64,000 nt of DNA from Acidobacteriota bacterium (lineage in GTDB: Bacteria > Acidobacteriota > Thermoanaerobaculia > Multivoradales > Multivoraceae): positions 62,001 through 126,000 of the forward strand of contig JAPPFP010000026.1 in assembly GCA_028877275.1 (NCBI GenBank), read 5' to 3'. The translations under genes and the position numbers were made by a program. Under the pieces are notes generated by a model. The model was given only the letters and a program-made list of their open reading frames with translations. It was not told the origin of the DNA and did no database searches. Shown here piece after piece: positions 28,893 to 37,937 of this stretch. Numbering within the stretch: the stretch's first letter is position 1; each line of letters opens with the position of its first letter.

Positions 28893-30415
28893 CGAAGAGT
28901 AAGCAATGGATCCTGCTCGTGGCCATCGGCCTGCCGGGCTGTGCGCCTGGCGAGGACGTCGAGGCTCCTCGCGCACAACGACCGCCGAACGTCGTGCTGA
29001 TCGTCGCCGACGACCTCGGCTGGCGTGATGTCAGCTTCAACGGCGGCGACGTCGCCACCCCCAACATCGACCGCATCGCCGCGGAGGGCGTCAGGCTCGA
29101 TCGTTTCTACGTGGCGCCGATCTGCTCGCCGACGCGCGCGGGCCTGATGACCGGCCGGCATCCGATTCGCTACGGAATGATGCGCGGTGTCGTCATGGGG
29201 TACCACGACTACGGTCTCGATCCCGAGGCGACGATCGTGCCGCAGGTGCTCGCCGAGGCCGGCTACGAGCACCGCGGTCTCGTCGGCAAGTGGCATCTGG
29301 GTCTCTCGCGCCGCGAGTACCACCCCCTCGAACGCGGCTTCACGCGCTTCGTCGGCCACCTCGGCTGGGGCTTCGACTACTTCACGCACGAGCGCTACGG
29401 CGAGGTCGACTGGTTCCACGACGACGAGTCGGTGGACGAGCCCGGCTACAGCACGGATCTGATCTCCGAGCACGCGGTGCGGTTCGTCCGCGAGCACGCC
29501 GGCGGCGACGCACCCTTCTTCCTGTTCGTGCCGTACAACGCGCCGCACTCGCCCTTCCAGGCGAAGGAAGAGGATCTGCCGCCCTACGAGGACCTCGAGC
29601 CGGTGCCGATCGAGGCGGTCGTCGGCGCGGGCGTGCCCCCGGAGAAGTACGAGTGGTTCGGCGGTCACGCGATGAGCCGGGCCCGCCTCGAAGACGTGGA
29701 AGGCCGGCTCCGCAACCGCAGGATCACCGGCGCGATGGTCCACGCGATGGACGTCGGCATCGGGCGCATCCTCGATGCGTTGGACGAGGCCGGCGTGGCG
29801 GACGACACCCTCGTGTGGTTCTTCTCGGACAACGGCGGGGACACCGGCATCGGCGACAACCGCCCGTTCCGCGGCTCCAAGGGCAACGTCTTCGAAGGGG
29901 GTATCCGTGTCGCGGCGGCGGCCCGCTGGACCGCCGGCGGGGTGAGCGGCGGCGGCGCCGTCTCCGCGCCGTTGAACTACCTCGACGTCATGCCGACGCT
30001 CATGGAGGCGGCGGCCGCTTCGCATCGTCCCGACCTGGAGGTGGACGGCCGCGATGCCCTGCCGGCGCTTCGGGGCGGCGAGGTCGCCGGCGACCGCGAT
30101 TTCTACTCCTACTGCGCCCAGTTGAGCAGCGAGCGCGAGCAGCTCATGGCGATGGAAGGCGACTGGAAGCTGATCGTCATCGGCCCGGAGCCGCTCGACC
30201 GCGCGGCGCTCGCCGACGCCCAGACCATGCTCTTTCACCTCGGCGACGACCCCGGCGAGCAGCACGACCTGTCAGCCGAGCACCCGGAGATCGCCGAGCG
30301 TCTGATCGGTAAGGCGCTTGCTTTCCGTGCGCTGCAGCCCGAGGAGCACGTGCCGATCTTCTGGGAGGGCCGCGACGGTTTCGTGGCGCCGAAGAAGTGG
30401 CGGTCTACGGAGTAA
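28889..30415 (+). CDS. Type I sulfatase, lipoprotein
   Basis: A 508-residue sulfatase from GTG 28889, overlapping the DUF2783 stop (GTGA). The N-terminus has a lipobox LPGC with C18, so the enzyme is probably anchored as a lipoprotein. The formylglycine motif is C79-S-P-T-R, the metal ligands D41/D42 (IVADDLGWRD), and GKWHLG and FFSDNGGD complete the signature. Together with the sulfatase at 20141 it gives two Cys-type sulfatases of distinct subfamilies. Its operon position after aromatic-degradation genes raises the chance of an aryl sulfate substrate that releases a phenol for the pathway; that is inference. Confidence 0.93.
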   Translation: MTKSKQWILLVAIGLPGCAPGEDVEAPRAQRPPNVVLIVADDLGWRDVSFNGGDVATPNIDRIAAEGVRLDRFYVAPICSPTRAGLMTGRHPIRYGMMRGVVMGYHDYGLDPEATIVPQVLAEAGYEHRGLVGKWHLGLSRREYHPLERGFTRFVGHLGWGFDYFTHERYGEVDWFHDDESVDEPGYSTDLISEHAVRFVREHAGGDAPFFLFVPYNAPHSPFQAKEEDLPPYEDLEPVPIEAVVGAGVPPEKYEWFGGHAMSRARLEDVEGRLRNRRITGAMVHAMDVGIGRILDALDEAGVADDTLVWFFSDNGGDTGIGDNRPFRGSKGNVFEGGIRVAAAARWTAGGVSGGGAVSAPLNYLDVMPTLMEAAAASHRPDLEVDGRDALPALRGGEVAGDRDFYSYCAQLSSEREQLMAMEGDWKLIVIGPEPLDRAALADAQTMLFHLGDDPGEQHDLSAEHPEIAERLIGKALAFRALQPEEHVPIFWEGRDGFVAPKKWRSTE

Positions 30416-30436
30416 GCTGATCCGCGTGGGTGGCGT

Positions 30437-31276
30437 ATGAAGGCGTTTCTCTACTTTGTCGCAGGGGGCCTGGTGGCGATGATGCCTGTCGCGCAGGCTG
30501 CCAACGGCGAAACGGCGCGCCCGCTGTCGGCCTTTTTCGGGTTGGACAACGCCCTGCCGGCCGGGGCTAACTTCCTCTGCCAGGGCGCATCCGGGCAGGA
30601 CGGCATGCCGATCGTGCTGTCCCATACCGTGGACGCAGACACCCTGCAGCCCGATGACTTCCGGATTGTCACGCGGTCCGGGTCTGAGCACTCTCCCATC
30701 TGCTCAACTCTCCGTCCGGCCAACGATCCAGGCGAACTCAGGACCGTGCTTCTCATCGGTGAGTTCGGCGACGCTGCCGGCGACCCACCGGCAAGAGTGC
30801 TCATTGTCGATGACCTGTTCTCGGCTGGAGTGACCGGTGATCCGGTGAACTTCCGCGGAACGGAGACGAGCGTCACGCCGCTCGAGGCCGGGCCCTCTCT
30901 CGTGCTGGCGGAGGTGGTACCCGAGGACCGATGGTCGACGGAGGGCCGGGGGTCGGCGTGTCCGGAAGGCATCCAACAGGTGGTCCGGGCGACCTGGGCC
31001 GGCGGCGTGCGATTGCCGAATGGCGACGATCCTGGCGACACCGAGCGCGCCCTCTATCGCGTGACCGTGGAGCGCACGGACGGCTCGACTGACGAGATCG
31101 TTCCGGCGGCCCTCGCGGATCTGGGCGACAACGACAACAACCACCTTCTGTGCCTCGATACGTCCGCCCCGGCCGTCTCCGTCAGCTTCCCGGGTGGTCA
31201 TCTCGTCGACCCGAATGGGGACCTGAATCCCGACACGCAGGTTGCCGTCGGCAGTGCTTCGTCCGAGGTGCCCTGA
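30437..31276 (+). CDS. Exported hypothetical protein
   Basis: Not recognised. 279 residues from ATG 30437 with a signal peptide (KAFLYFVAGGLVAMMPVAQA, cleavage near residue 21). The mature part is soluble, Asp/Pro/Gly-rich and likely beta-structured, with paired cysteines (FLCQG, SPICST, SACPEG, LLCLD) that could form two disulfides in the periplasm. No membrane segment or catalytic motif is evident. It begins 21 bp after the sulfatase and may be co-transcribed. Confidence 0.7.
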   Translation: MKAFLYFVAGGLVAMMPVAQAANGETARPLSAFFGLDNALPAGANFLCQGASGQDGMPIVLSHTVDADTLQPDDFRIVTRSGSEHSPICSTLRPANDPGELRTVLLIGEFGDAAGDPPARVLIVDDLFSAGVTGDPVNFRGTETSVTPLEAGPSLVLAEVVPEDRWSTEGRGSACPEGIQQVVRATWAGGVRLPNGDDPGDTERALYRVTVERTDGSTDEIVPAALADLGDNDNNHLLCLDTSAPAVSVSFPGGHLVDPNGDLNPDTQVAVGSASSEVP

Positions 31277-31290
31277 CCACGGGCACGCTG

Positions 31291-31299
31291 TGCTAAATT
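31291..31299 (+). promoter_or_regulatory. Extended -10 element of tRNA-Glu promoter
   Basis: TGCTAAATT followed by a GC-rich stretch lies 21 bases upstream of the mature tRNA-Glu 5' end. The same TGCTAAAnT occurs before the other two tRNA genes in this window, which supports a promoter role. A CTGAC at 31273-31277 is a weak -35 candidate. Confidence 0.55.
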
Positions 31300-31319
31300 G
31301 CGCGGCCCTGCGCACGCGT

Positions 31320-31395
31320 GGCCCGTTCGTCTAGGGGTCTAGGACGCTGGCCTCTCACGCCAGTAACACGGGTTCGAATCCCGTACGGGCTACCA
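31320..31395 (+). tRNA. tRNA-Glu (anticodon CTC)
   Basis: A full cloverleaf: acceptor GGCCCGT pairs with ACGGGCT (first pair G-U), anticodon stem CTGGC/GCCAG with loop CTCTCAC, so anticodon CTC decoding GAG; T-arm GGGTTCGAATCCC; CCA is encoded at 31393-31395. Total 76 nt. Confidence 0.95.
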
Positions 31396-31466
31396 GCGCA
31401 CGTGTGGGTGGTTCGCCCCGGCAGGCCCGGAATCAGGGCTCCCCGCGGTGGTGTTAGGTTGCCGTA

Positions 31467-33224
31467 GTGTCTCTCCGACGCGGCATCTTCTGGTGTGCCT
31501 CCGGACTGCCGGCCGTGGCCCTGGGGCTCCTGCCGCTCGCGCCTGCATCGGCGCAGCGAGACGACGAGCCGGAGACGGAGATCCTCTCCCACGAGGAGGG
31601 GACGATCATCGTCGGCCGTGACGCCGCGGCCCTGCCGTGGGCCCGTTCTGCCTCCGGGCCGCTCGTCGCCCTGGGCCCCGTCGTCGACGCGCTGGGAGGG
31701 GATCTCGAGCGGGGCCCGCTCGGCGAGGCCCACACGCTGCGCGTAGCGGGGAGGGAGGTCGTTCTCGGACCCCTGAGCCGGACGGTCACGGTCGACGGCG
31801 AGGTCCACCAAGTGTCGATCAGGCCGTGGATCGAGCCGGAACCGGAGTACCCCGACGAAGAGGAGGAGGAAGACGGGGAACCGCCGGATGCGGAGGGAGA
31901 TGGCGAGGAGGAAGAGCCCGCGCCGGAAGAGGAAGAGCCGGAGCTGCCCCCTGAACCAATCGAGCCGCGCAAGCTGTACGTGCCCGTCGACGCGCTCTCT
32001 CGGGCCTACCCGGAGACGCTCGGCTACCGCTTCGACTTCGACCGGCGGCGGGGCCTGCTTCGTGTCGACAGGACGGGTGAACGCCGCCTCGACGTGGAGG
32101 TGGACCGCGTCCACGACCTCGGCGCCACGACGCTCGTCGTGACCTTCTCCAGCCGGCCTCGCTTCCAGGTCGATCGGTACCGCGCGGGTGTGCGGCTGCG
32201 GCTGCTGAGCGGAGTCATGCAACCGCGCCGCCGGGTGCGCCTGAACGATCCTCTCGTGCGCTGGATCGAAGTGCGGGAGCGTTCGGTCGACATCGGTCTG
32301 GCGCCCCGCGCCGAGGCGTCGGAGCCGTACCTCCTGGGCCGGCCCCCGCGGGTCCAGCTCGTGCTCGACATCACGCGAAGCCGGCCGGGATTCCAGCCGC
32401 GCGCGACGTCGCCGGCGGAGGAGGAACGGAGCGAGTTCCGGATCGTCCTCGATCCGGGTCATGGCGGGACGGATAACGGCGTGCGGGCTCCGTCCGGCGA
32501 GAGCGAGAAGAACCTCGCGCTCCGGATCGCCGAGGTGCTCAGGTCCTACCTGGAGTTCGAGCTGGGGGCGCGCGTGGTGCTCACCCGCAGCGGCGACAGC
32601 ACGGTCACGCTCGAGAACCGAACGTCGCTGGCCAACCAGTACGAGGCGGATCTCTTCGTGTCGCTGCACGTGAGCGCCGGCGAGGCGGCCATGCCGGGAA
32701 GCGCGTTCCAGACATGGGTTCTCGATCCGCCTCCGGCGCCGCTCGACGAGGGGGAGGCGACCGAGTCCGAAAACGGATCCGATGCCGAGGTCGCCGAGGA
32801 CGAGCCGCAGCCAGATCCGGAGCCGGAAGCGCTCGAGGACGAGGAACTCAACGACCTGGACTCGGAACCGGCGGAAGAAGAGCCGCCGGTCGTGATCCCG
32901 CCGCTCGAACCCTGGGACCGGGTCCACGACGCCGAACTCGAGCGGAGCGCGCTGCTGGCGCGGCTGATCCAGACCCAGGTCGGCGACGTCCTCGACCTGC
33001 CGAACCGGGGCTTCCAGCGCGCGCCCCTGCGGGTGTTGACGGGTGCGTCGATGCCGGCGGTCCTGATCGAGTTCGGCTACGAGGAAGTCGGGGAAGAGAC
33101 CAACCCGGTCTTCGAGGGACCTCGCGGCCGCGAGGTGTTCGAGGCGATCGGCCGGGCGATCCGGCTCTACCGGGGGGTCATGACCGGCGCCGCGGCGACG
33201 ACCGCTGACGGGACGCGATCGTGA
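31467..33224 (+). CDS. N-acetylmuramoyl-L-alanine amidase (Amidase_3) with acidic insertions
   Basis: Periplasmic peptidoglycan amidase of 585 residues from GTG 31467, with a signal peptide ending ASAQ. The N-terminal half is an AMIN-like region interrupted by an extremely acidic linker at about 132-172 (runs of Glu). The zinc amidase domain begins near 330: DPGHGGTDNG (His ligand), SEKNLAL (Glu ligand), SLHVSA (His ligand) and the catalytic Glu in AVLIEFGY. A second acidic, Pro/Glu-rich insertion of about 70 residues lies inside the catalytic domain. It cuts the lactyl-Ala bond for cell separation or recycling. It overlaps the GerMN lipoprotein gene (GTGA) and heads a cell-wall gene group. 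Confidence 0.92.
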   Translation: MSLRRGIFWCASGLPAVALGLLPLAPASAQRDDEPETEILSHEEGTIIVGRDAAALPWARSASGPLVALGPVVDALGGDLERGPLGEAHTLRVAGREVVLGPLSRTVTVDGEVHQVSIRPWIEPEPEYPDEEEEEDGEPPDAEGDGEEEEPAPEEEEPELPPEPIEPRKLYVPVDALSRAYPETLGYRFDFDRRRGLLRVDRTGERRLDVEVDRVHDLGATTLVVTFSSRPRFQVDRYRAGVRLRLLSGVMQPRRRVRLNDPLVRWIEVRERSVDIGLAPRAEASEPYLLGRPPRVQLVLDITRSRPGFQPRATSPAEEERSEFRIVLDPGHGGTDNGVRAPSGESEKNLALRIAEVLRSYLEFELGARVVLTRSGDSTVTLENRTSLANQYEADLFVSLHVSAGEAAMPGSAFQTWVLDPPPAPLDEGEATESENGSDAEVAEDEPQPDPEPEALEDEELNDLDSEPAEEEPPVVIPPLEPWDRVHDAELERSALLARLIQTQVGDVLDLPNRGFQRAPLRVLTGASMPAVLIEFGYEEVGEETNPVFEGPRGREVFEAIGRAIRLYRGVMTGAAATTADGTRS

Positions 33225-33835
33225 GGCGGCCGCGTTCGAGCCTCTGGCCTCTCGCCGCGGTCGTGCTCCTCGTGTTGCTTGGGGCCTGCGGCCGCGACGA
33301 CGTGGACGGCGAGTTGGACGGCGACGTGGAACTCGTCCCGGAGGGCGAGGACTTCTTCGCGACGCTCTGCTTTCCGGCGACCGGCGAACTGCTCCGTTGC
33401 GTGCCGCGGGCGATCCCGGCCGCAGCCAGCGTCGAGGAGACGGCGGCGGCGATCGTCCAGGCGCTGATCGACGGTCCCGGTCCCGCTCCGGTCGGCGACG
33501 ACCCGCCGGAACCGGGCGAGGAGATCTTCCCCGCTCTGCCGCCCGCCGTCGGCCTGCAGGCGTTCGACCTGGTCAACGGCGTCGCCTACGTCGACCTGAC
33601 CGTTGCGCAGGCCGGCCCCGCGCTGCGCTTCGAGCGGCCGGCGATGGGGTTGCGCGACGAACTGCTCGCCGTCTACAGCCTGGTGAACAGTCTGACGGCG
33701 AGCAATCTGGGCATCGAGCGCGTCGTGCTGATGTGGAACGGCGAGCAGCGCCTGACCTTCGCCGGCCACGTCGACACGAGCCGGCCGCTGCTGCCCGACC
33801 TCGACCGCAACGCGGAGCCTTCCGCGGACCTCTGA
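33221..33835 (+). CDS. GerMN-domain lipoprotein
   Basis: A 204-residue lipoprotein with lipobox LLGAC (C23), starting at GTG 33221 across the amidase stop. After a short acidic linker, residues ~45-190 form a GerMN (sporulation/germination) domain: VEETAAAIVQALIDGP, VVNGVAYVDLT-like text, YSLVNSLTASNLGIERVVLMWNG. In non-sporulating bacteria this domain is often found beside amidases, as here, and is presumed to act at the peptidoglycan. Confidence 0.87.
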   Translation: MRRPRSSLWPLAAVVLLVLLGACGRDDVDGELDGDVELVPEGEDFFATLCFPATGELLRCVPRAIPAAASVEETAAAIVQALIDGPGPAPVGDDPPEPGEEIFPALPPAVGLQAFDLVNGVAYVDLTVAQAGPALRFERPAMGLRDELLAVYSLVNSLTASNLGIERVVLMWNGEQRLTFAGHVDTSRPLLPDLDRNAEPSADL

Positions 33836-33838
33836 GCG

Positions 33839-34687
33839 ATGGGCGGAGCACAGCCTTTGATCGGCGTCTTCGACTCGGGCGTCGGCGGCCTGACCGTGGT
33901 TGCCGCGCTGCGGCGCCGCCTGCCCGGCGCCTCCATCCTCTACCTCGGCGACACGGCTCGCCTGCCCTACGGCACGAAGTCGCGGCGAACAGTGCTCCGC
34001 TACTCGCAGACGAACGTCGACTTCCTGGAGCGCCGCCGGGTCGACGCCCTGGTCGTGGCCTGCAACACGGCCTCCGCCATGGCGCTGGACGATCTCGTCG
34101 TGCGGGCGCCGCACTGGGGCGTGCTGGAGCCGGGCGCCTCTGCCGCGGTGGCGTCGGCGAGCCGGCACATCGGCGTGATCGCCACGGAGTCGACGGTGCG
34201 ATCGGGTGCCTACGAAGAGGCGATCCGCCGCCTCGACCCGCGCCTCCGGGTCAGTCAGCAGGCGTGTCCGCTGCTCGTCCCGCTGGTCGAGGAAGGCTGG
34301 GAGGAGGACGAGATCACCGGGCGCATCGTGGCGCGGTATCTCGAACCGTTGCTGGCCGCGAGGATCGACACGCTGCTGCTCGGCTGCACCCACTATCCGA
34401 TGCTGCGCGGCGTGCTGGACCGGGTGTGCGGCGCGGACGTCACCCTGGTCGACTCCGCCGAGTCGACCGGCGCCCTGGTGGAGCAGGAACTGCGCGGCCG
34501 GGGCTGGACCGACGGCGCCGGACGTGAACCGGCAAGTGTGAGACTCTTCGCGACGGACGCCGGTCCGCGGTTTGCCAGACTTGCCGAGCGGATCCTGGGC
34601 GAGCCGGCGACGCTCGAATGGATCGACGTGGACGGGTCGGATACGGCAGGAACATTGGGGGCAGGGGAGGAGGTCGAGACATCGTGA
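33839..34687 (+). CDS. murI: Glutamate racemase
   Basis: Cytosolic PLP-independent racemase supplying D-glutamate for peptidoglycan. The 282-residue protein opens with IGVFDSGVGGLTV; the two catalytic cysteines are in VVACNTASAM and LLLGCTHYPM, and YLGDTARLPYG is the substrate-binding stretch. It lies 3 bp after the GerMN gene and overlaps rph by GTGA, so the amidase-GerMN-murI-rph-mpl genes look like one operon. Confidence 0.96.
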   Translation: MGGAQPLIGVFDSGVGGLTVVAALRRRLPGASILYLGDTARLPYGTKSRRTVLRYSQTNVDFLERRRVDALVVACNTASAMALDDLVVRAPHWGVLEPGASAAVASASRHIGVIATESTVRSGAYEEAIRRLDPRLRVSQQACPLLVPLVEEGWEEDEITGRIVARYLEPLLAARIDTLLLGCTHYPMLRGVLDRVCGADVTLVDSAESTGALVEQELRGRGWTDGAGREPASVRLFATDAGPRFARLAERILGEPATLEWIDVDGSDTAGTLGAGEEVETS

Positions 34688-35520
34688 CGAATCGAGGCGG
34701 CGGTTTCAGCCGGAGCGGCGACAGGTCGCCTTCCGCCCTGCGCCCGGTGACGATCGAACTCGACGCGATGAAGTTCGCCGAGGGTTCGACGCTGATCGAG
34801 TGCGGCGATACGAAGGTGCTCTGCTCCGCCAGCGTGGAGCGGCGGGTGCCGCCCTTCCTGGTCGGCAAGGGGCAGGGCTGGCTGACCGCCGAGTACGCGA
34901 TGCTGCCGCGGGCGACCCTGACCCGTTCGAGGCGGGAAGTGTCGCGCGGGCGGCCCTCGGGGCGCACGGCCGAGATCCAGCGGCTGATCGGTCGTTCCCT
35001 CCGGTCGGCGGTCAATCTCCGGAAGCTCCCGGAAGTCACGATCGCGGTCGACTGCGACGTCATCCAGGCCGATGGCGGCACCCGCACCGCCTCGATCACC
35101 GGCGCCTACGTGGCGACCGTCGCCGCGCTGGCGAAGATGCTGCTCGAGGGCGATCTGAAGAGGTGGCCGCTGGTCCACTCGGTGGCCGCGGTGTCGGTCG
35201 GCATCTGCGAGGACGAACTGCTGCTCGACCTGGAGTACGTCGAGGATCGGGACGCCCAGGTCGACCTGAACGTTGTGGCCACCGGCGAGGGCAACCTGAT
35301 CGAGGTCCAGGGCACGGCTGAGGGCCGCGTGTTCACGCGACCCGAGTTCGACGGCCTCCTCGACCTGGCGCTGGCTGGGATCGCCGAACTGACCGAGCTG
35401 CAGCAGAGCTGTCTGGCCCCCCGTCTGGCCGAGGTGGATGAGGCGCTGGAGCGTCGCCGCAGCGGCCCGTCCAAGGCGAAGGACGAGGCCAGTCTGTGGG
35501 GCCGTCCGCCGCGCTCCTAG
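34684..35520 (+). CDS. rph: Ribonuclease PH
   Basis: Phosphorolytic 3'-5' exoribonuclease that trims tRNA 3' ends. 278 residues from GTG 34684, which overlaps the murI stop (GTGA). Characteristic stretches are ALRPVTIELDAMKFAEGS, FLVGKGQGWLTAEYAMLPRAT, GRTAEIQRLIGRSLRSAV, VDCDVIQADGGTRTASI and EVQGTAEGRVFTR. The N-terminus carries a short Arg/Gly extension and the C-terminus a basic tail. Linkage of murI and rph is also known elsewhere. Confidence 0.96.
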   Translation: MTNRGGGFSRSGDRSPSALRPVTIELDAMKFAEGSTLIECGDTKVLCSASVERRVPPFLVGKGQGWLTAEYAMLPRATLTRSRREVSRGRPSGRTAEIQRLIGRSLRSAVNLRKLPEVTIAVDCDVIQADGGTRTASITGAYVATVAALAKMLLEGDLKRWPLVHSVAAVSVGICEDELLLDLEYVEDRDAQVDLNVVATGEGNLIEVQGTAEGRVFTRPEFDGLLDLALAGIAELTELQQSCLAPRLAEVDEALERRRSGPSKAKDEASLWGRPPRS

Positions 35521-35526
35521 CCTGCC

Positions 35527-36912
35527 TTGGACATCCACCTGATCGCGATCGGCGGCACCGGCATGGCGCCGCTGGCCTGCCTGCTTCGGGAACTCGGGCA
35601 CCAGGTGCGAGGGTCGGACGGTCCCCTCTATCCGCCGACCAGCGAGATTCTCGCCGCCGCGGGCATCGAGCCGCTGGTCGGCTACGACCCGGCCCACCTC
35701 GAGCAGCGGCCGGACCTCGTGATCGTCGGCAACGCCGTGCCGCGGACGAACCCGGAGGCGGTCGCGACGGAAGAACTCGGCCTGCCGCGGCTGTCGATGC
35801 CGGAGGCGCTCGACCGCTTCGTCCTCCGGGACCGACGGCCGCTGGTCGTCGCCGGCAGCCACGGCAAGACGACGACGACCGCGATGGCGGCCTGGGTCTA
35901 CTCCCACGCCGGCGCCGATCCCGGCTATCTCATCGGCGGCGCGCCGATCGGTCTGGCCTCCGGGTTCGCTCTGGGCACCGGCCCGCGCTTCGCGATCGAG
36001 GGCGACGAGTACAACGCGTCCTACTTCGACCGCGGACCGAAGTTCTGGCACTACCGGCCGGAGACCGTGATCCTGACCAGCCTGGAGCACGATCACGTCG
36101 ATCTCTATCCCGACTTCGAAGGGCTGGAACAGGCCTTTCTCGGACTCGTCGAACGCCTGCCGCCGACCGGGTTGCTGGTCGCCTGCGCCGACTATCCGGC
36201 GGTGGAGCGGCTGCTGCCGGCGAGCCCGTGCCGGGTGGTGATGTACGGCGCCGCGACGGGCGACATCCGGCTGGTCGGTCCGGTCGAGAGCGGCGAACGC
36301 GGGATCTCCTTCGAGCTGGAGGAAGGGGGCCGGCGGCAGCGGGTCGACCTCGGCGTCTGGGGCGAGCACAACGCGCTGAACGCGATGGCGGTGTGGGCGG
36401 CGGCTCGCGCCGACGGACTGGAGCGGGGCGCCGTCCTGGACGCGCTCGCCACCTTCCGGGGCGTCAAGCGTCGGCTCGAGGTGATCGGCGAGAAAGCCGG
36501 GGTGGTCGTCATCGACGACTTCGCCCATCACGCCTCGGAGGTCGCGGCCTCCCTCGCGGCGCTCCGGCAACGCTTTCCCGGCCGCCGGCTGGTCGCTCTG
36601 TTCGAGCCGCGAAGCCTGAGTGCGGGCAGGCTGCAGTTCGCCGCCGACCTGGCGGCGTCGCTGGCCTCCGCCGACCGTGTCTTCCTGGCTCCCGTGTTCC
36701 ACCGCGAGCGACTGGGCGAGGAGGGGTTCGACCCGGAGGAGGTGGCTGTGGAGATCGAACGACTCGGCGCGGCGGCTACCGCCTGCGGTTCGAACGAAGA
36801 ACTGGCCGAGGCGGTCCTCGCCGAGGCCCGGGCCGGCGACGTCCTGGTCACGATGTCGTCGGGGTCGTTCGACGGCATGCCCCGCCGCCTGGCCGACGGC
36901 CTGGCGAGCTAG
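35527..36912 (+). CDS. mpl: UDP-N-acetylmuramate:L-alanyl-gamma-D-glutamyl-meso-diaminopimelate ligase (Mur ligase family)
   Basis: ATP-dependent ligase that reattaches recycled murein tripeptide to UDP-MurNAc. 461 residues from TTG 35527, six bases after rph. The N-terminal Rossmann part is IHLIAIGGTGMAPLACLLRELGH, the ATP-binding loop AGSHGKTTTT is at 109-118, and the central domain has AIEGDEYNASYFDRGPKF and TSLEHDHVDLYP, which are typical of Mpl and distinguish it from MurC. Its pairing with an amidase and glutamate racemase supports a peptidoglycan recycling role. Confidence 0.93.
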   Translation: MDIHLIAIGGTGMAPLACLLRELGHQVRGSDGPLYPPTSEILAAAGIEPLVGYDPAHLEQRPDLVIVGNAVPRTNPEAVATEELGLPRLSMPEALDRFVLRDRRPLVVAGSHGKTTTTAMAAWVYSHAGADPGYLIGGAPIGLASGFALGTGPRFAIEGDEYNASYFDRGPKFWHYRPETVILTSLEHDHVDLYPDFEGLEQAFLGLVERLPPTGLLVACADYPAVERLLPASPCRVVMYGAATGDIRLVGPVESGERGISFELEEGGRRQRVDLGVWGEHNALNAMAVWAAARADGLERGAVLDALATFRGVKRRLEVIGEKAGVVVIDDFAHHASEVAASLAALRQRFPGRRLVALFEPRSLSAGRLQFAADLAASLASADRVFLAPVFHRERLGEEGFDPEEVAVEIERLGAAATACGSNEELAEAVLAEARAGDVLVTMSSGSFDGMPRRLADGLAS

Positions 36913-36918
36913 ACGTCC

Positions 36919-36983
36919 CACACTGGGTGCGCCGGCGTCCCCGCCGGCTTCTGGAGAAGACGCGCCGCGAAGCGGCGACGATG
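36919..36983 (+). repeat. REP-like repeat downstream of mpl
   Basis: Begins CACACTGGGTGCGCC with the GCCGGCG/TCCC/CGCCGGC hairpin, a short TTCT/GG/AGAA hairpin in place of the usual middle one, and the CGCCGC/GAA/GCGGCG hairpin, ending GACGATG. It fills the gap between the convergent mpl and formimidoyltransferase genes and might also act in termination or mRNA stability. Confidence 0.8.
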
Positions 36984-36992
36984 CTGGCCGCC

Positions 36993-37874
36993 CTACAGAT
37001 GGCTCTCCAGGGTCTGACGGTCCGAGAGTTCGCGTAACCGAAGCGCCGCTGCACCTCCCTCCGGCAACACGCGGCGCGGCGCCAGCCCGACCAACTCCGT
37101 CTCGACGACACGCACGCCAGCCGCGGCCGCCAGCTCGTCGGCTCTCCGGACCACATCGAGCAGCGACGTCCGGTCACAGTCGGTCAGGTTCACGCTGACC
37201 TGGGCGTGTTGGCGGCTCTCCAGGAAGAACCCGAGCGCGCGCACGCCAGGCAAACCGCCGCCAGATTCGCGTAGTGCCGACGCGATCCGTTTCGCCGCAA
37301 CGAGTTGATCCGTGTCGAGCAGCAGGTTGAAGGCGACCAGTGGCTTCCGCGCCCCAATACAGACGACACCACCAGTGGTGTGCGGCCGGGACAGCCCGCG
37401 GTCCGGCGGCCACTCGCCGCTCGCCATCCGTTCGCCGAGCCGAGCGAGACCGCCGCGGCGATGGTCGGCAAGGGCGGCACGTCCTGCATTCGAGGCGGCC
37501 TCGCCGTAGAGAAACACCGGCAGGCCGAGCGCGGCCAACTCGTCCGCGGCGCGCAGCGCGGCGTCGACCGCCGCGGGCATTTGCTGCGCCTCCAGTGGCA
37601 CGAATGGAGCGACGTCGAGGGCGCCGAGAAACGGGTGCACGCCGGAGTGCCCGGCCACGTCGATGCGCTCGATCGCCGCTCCCGCCAAGGCCGTCACGGC
37701 CCGCACCAGATCGCCGCCCGCACCCAGCAACGTCAACACCGTCCGGTTGTGGTCCGGGTCCGAAGACACGTCGAGCACCCGCACGCCGCGCGTCGAAGCC
37801 GCCTCCACACAGGCGTCGATGACATCGCGGCGCCGGCCCTCGCTGATGTTCGGGACGCACTCCAGGCGGACCAT
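36993..37874 (-). CDS. Glutamate formimidoyltransferase
   Basis: Cytosolic folate enzyme transferring the formimino group between tetrahydrofolate and glutamate in histidine breakdown. 293 residues, a transferase-only form without cyclodeaminase. Typical stretches: LECVPNISEGRR at the start, DPDHNRTVLTLLG, ERIDVAGHSGVHPFLGALDVAPFVPL and QVSVNLTDCDRTSL. Isolated in this window from other histidine-utilisation genes. Convergent with mpl. Confidence 0.93.
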   Translation of the reverse strand: MVRLECVPNISEGRRRDVIDACVEAASTRGVRVLDVSSDPDHNRTVLTLLGAGGDLVRAVTALAGAAIERIDVAGHSGVHPFLGALDVAPFVPLEAQQMPAAVDAALRAADELAALGLPVFLYGEAASNAGRAALADHRRGGLARLGERMASGEWPPDRGLSRPHTTGGVVCIGARKPLVAFNLLLDTDQLVAAKRIASALRESGGGLPGVRALGFFLESRQHAQVSVNLTDCDRTSLLDVVRRADELAAAAGVRVVETELVGLAPRRVLPEGGAAALRLRELSDRQTLESHL

Positions 37875-37937
37875 GCGGTCAGGCTAACGCGGCCTGACCT
37901 TGACGAAGGTGGCCACCGGAAGCTACATTTCTGCGCC

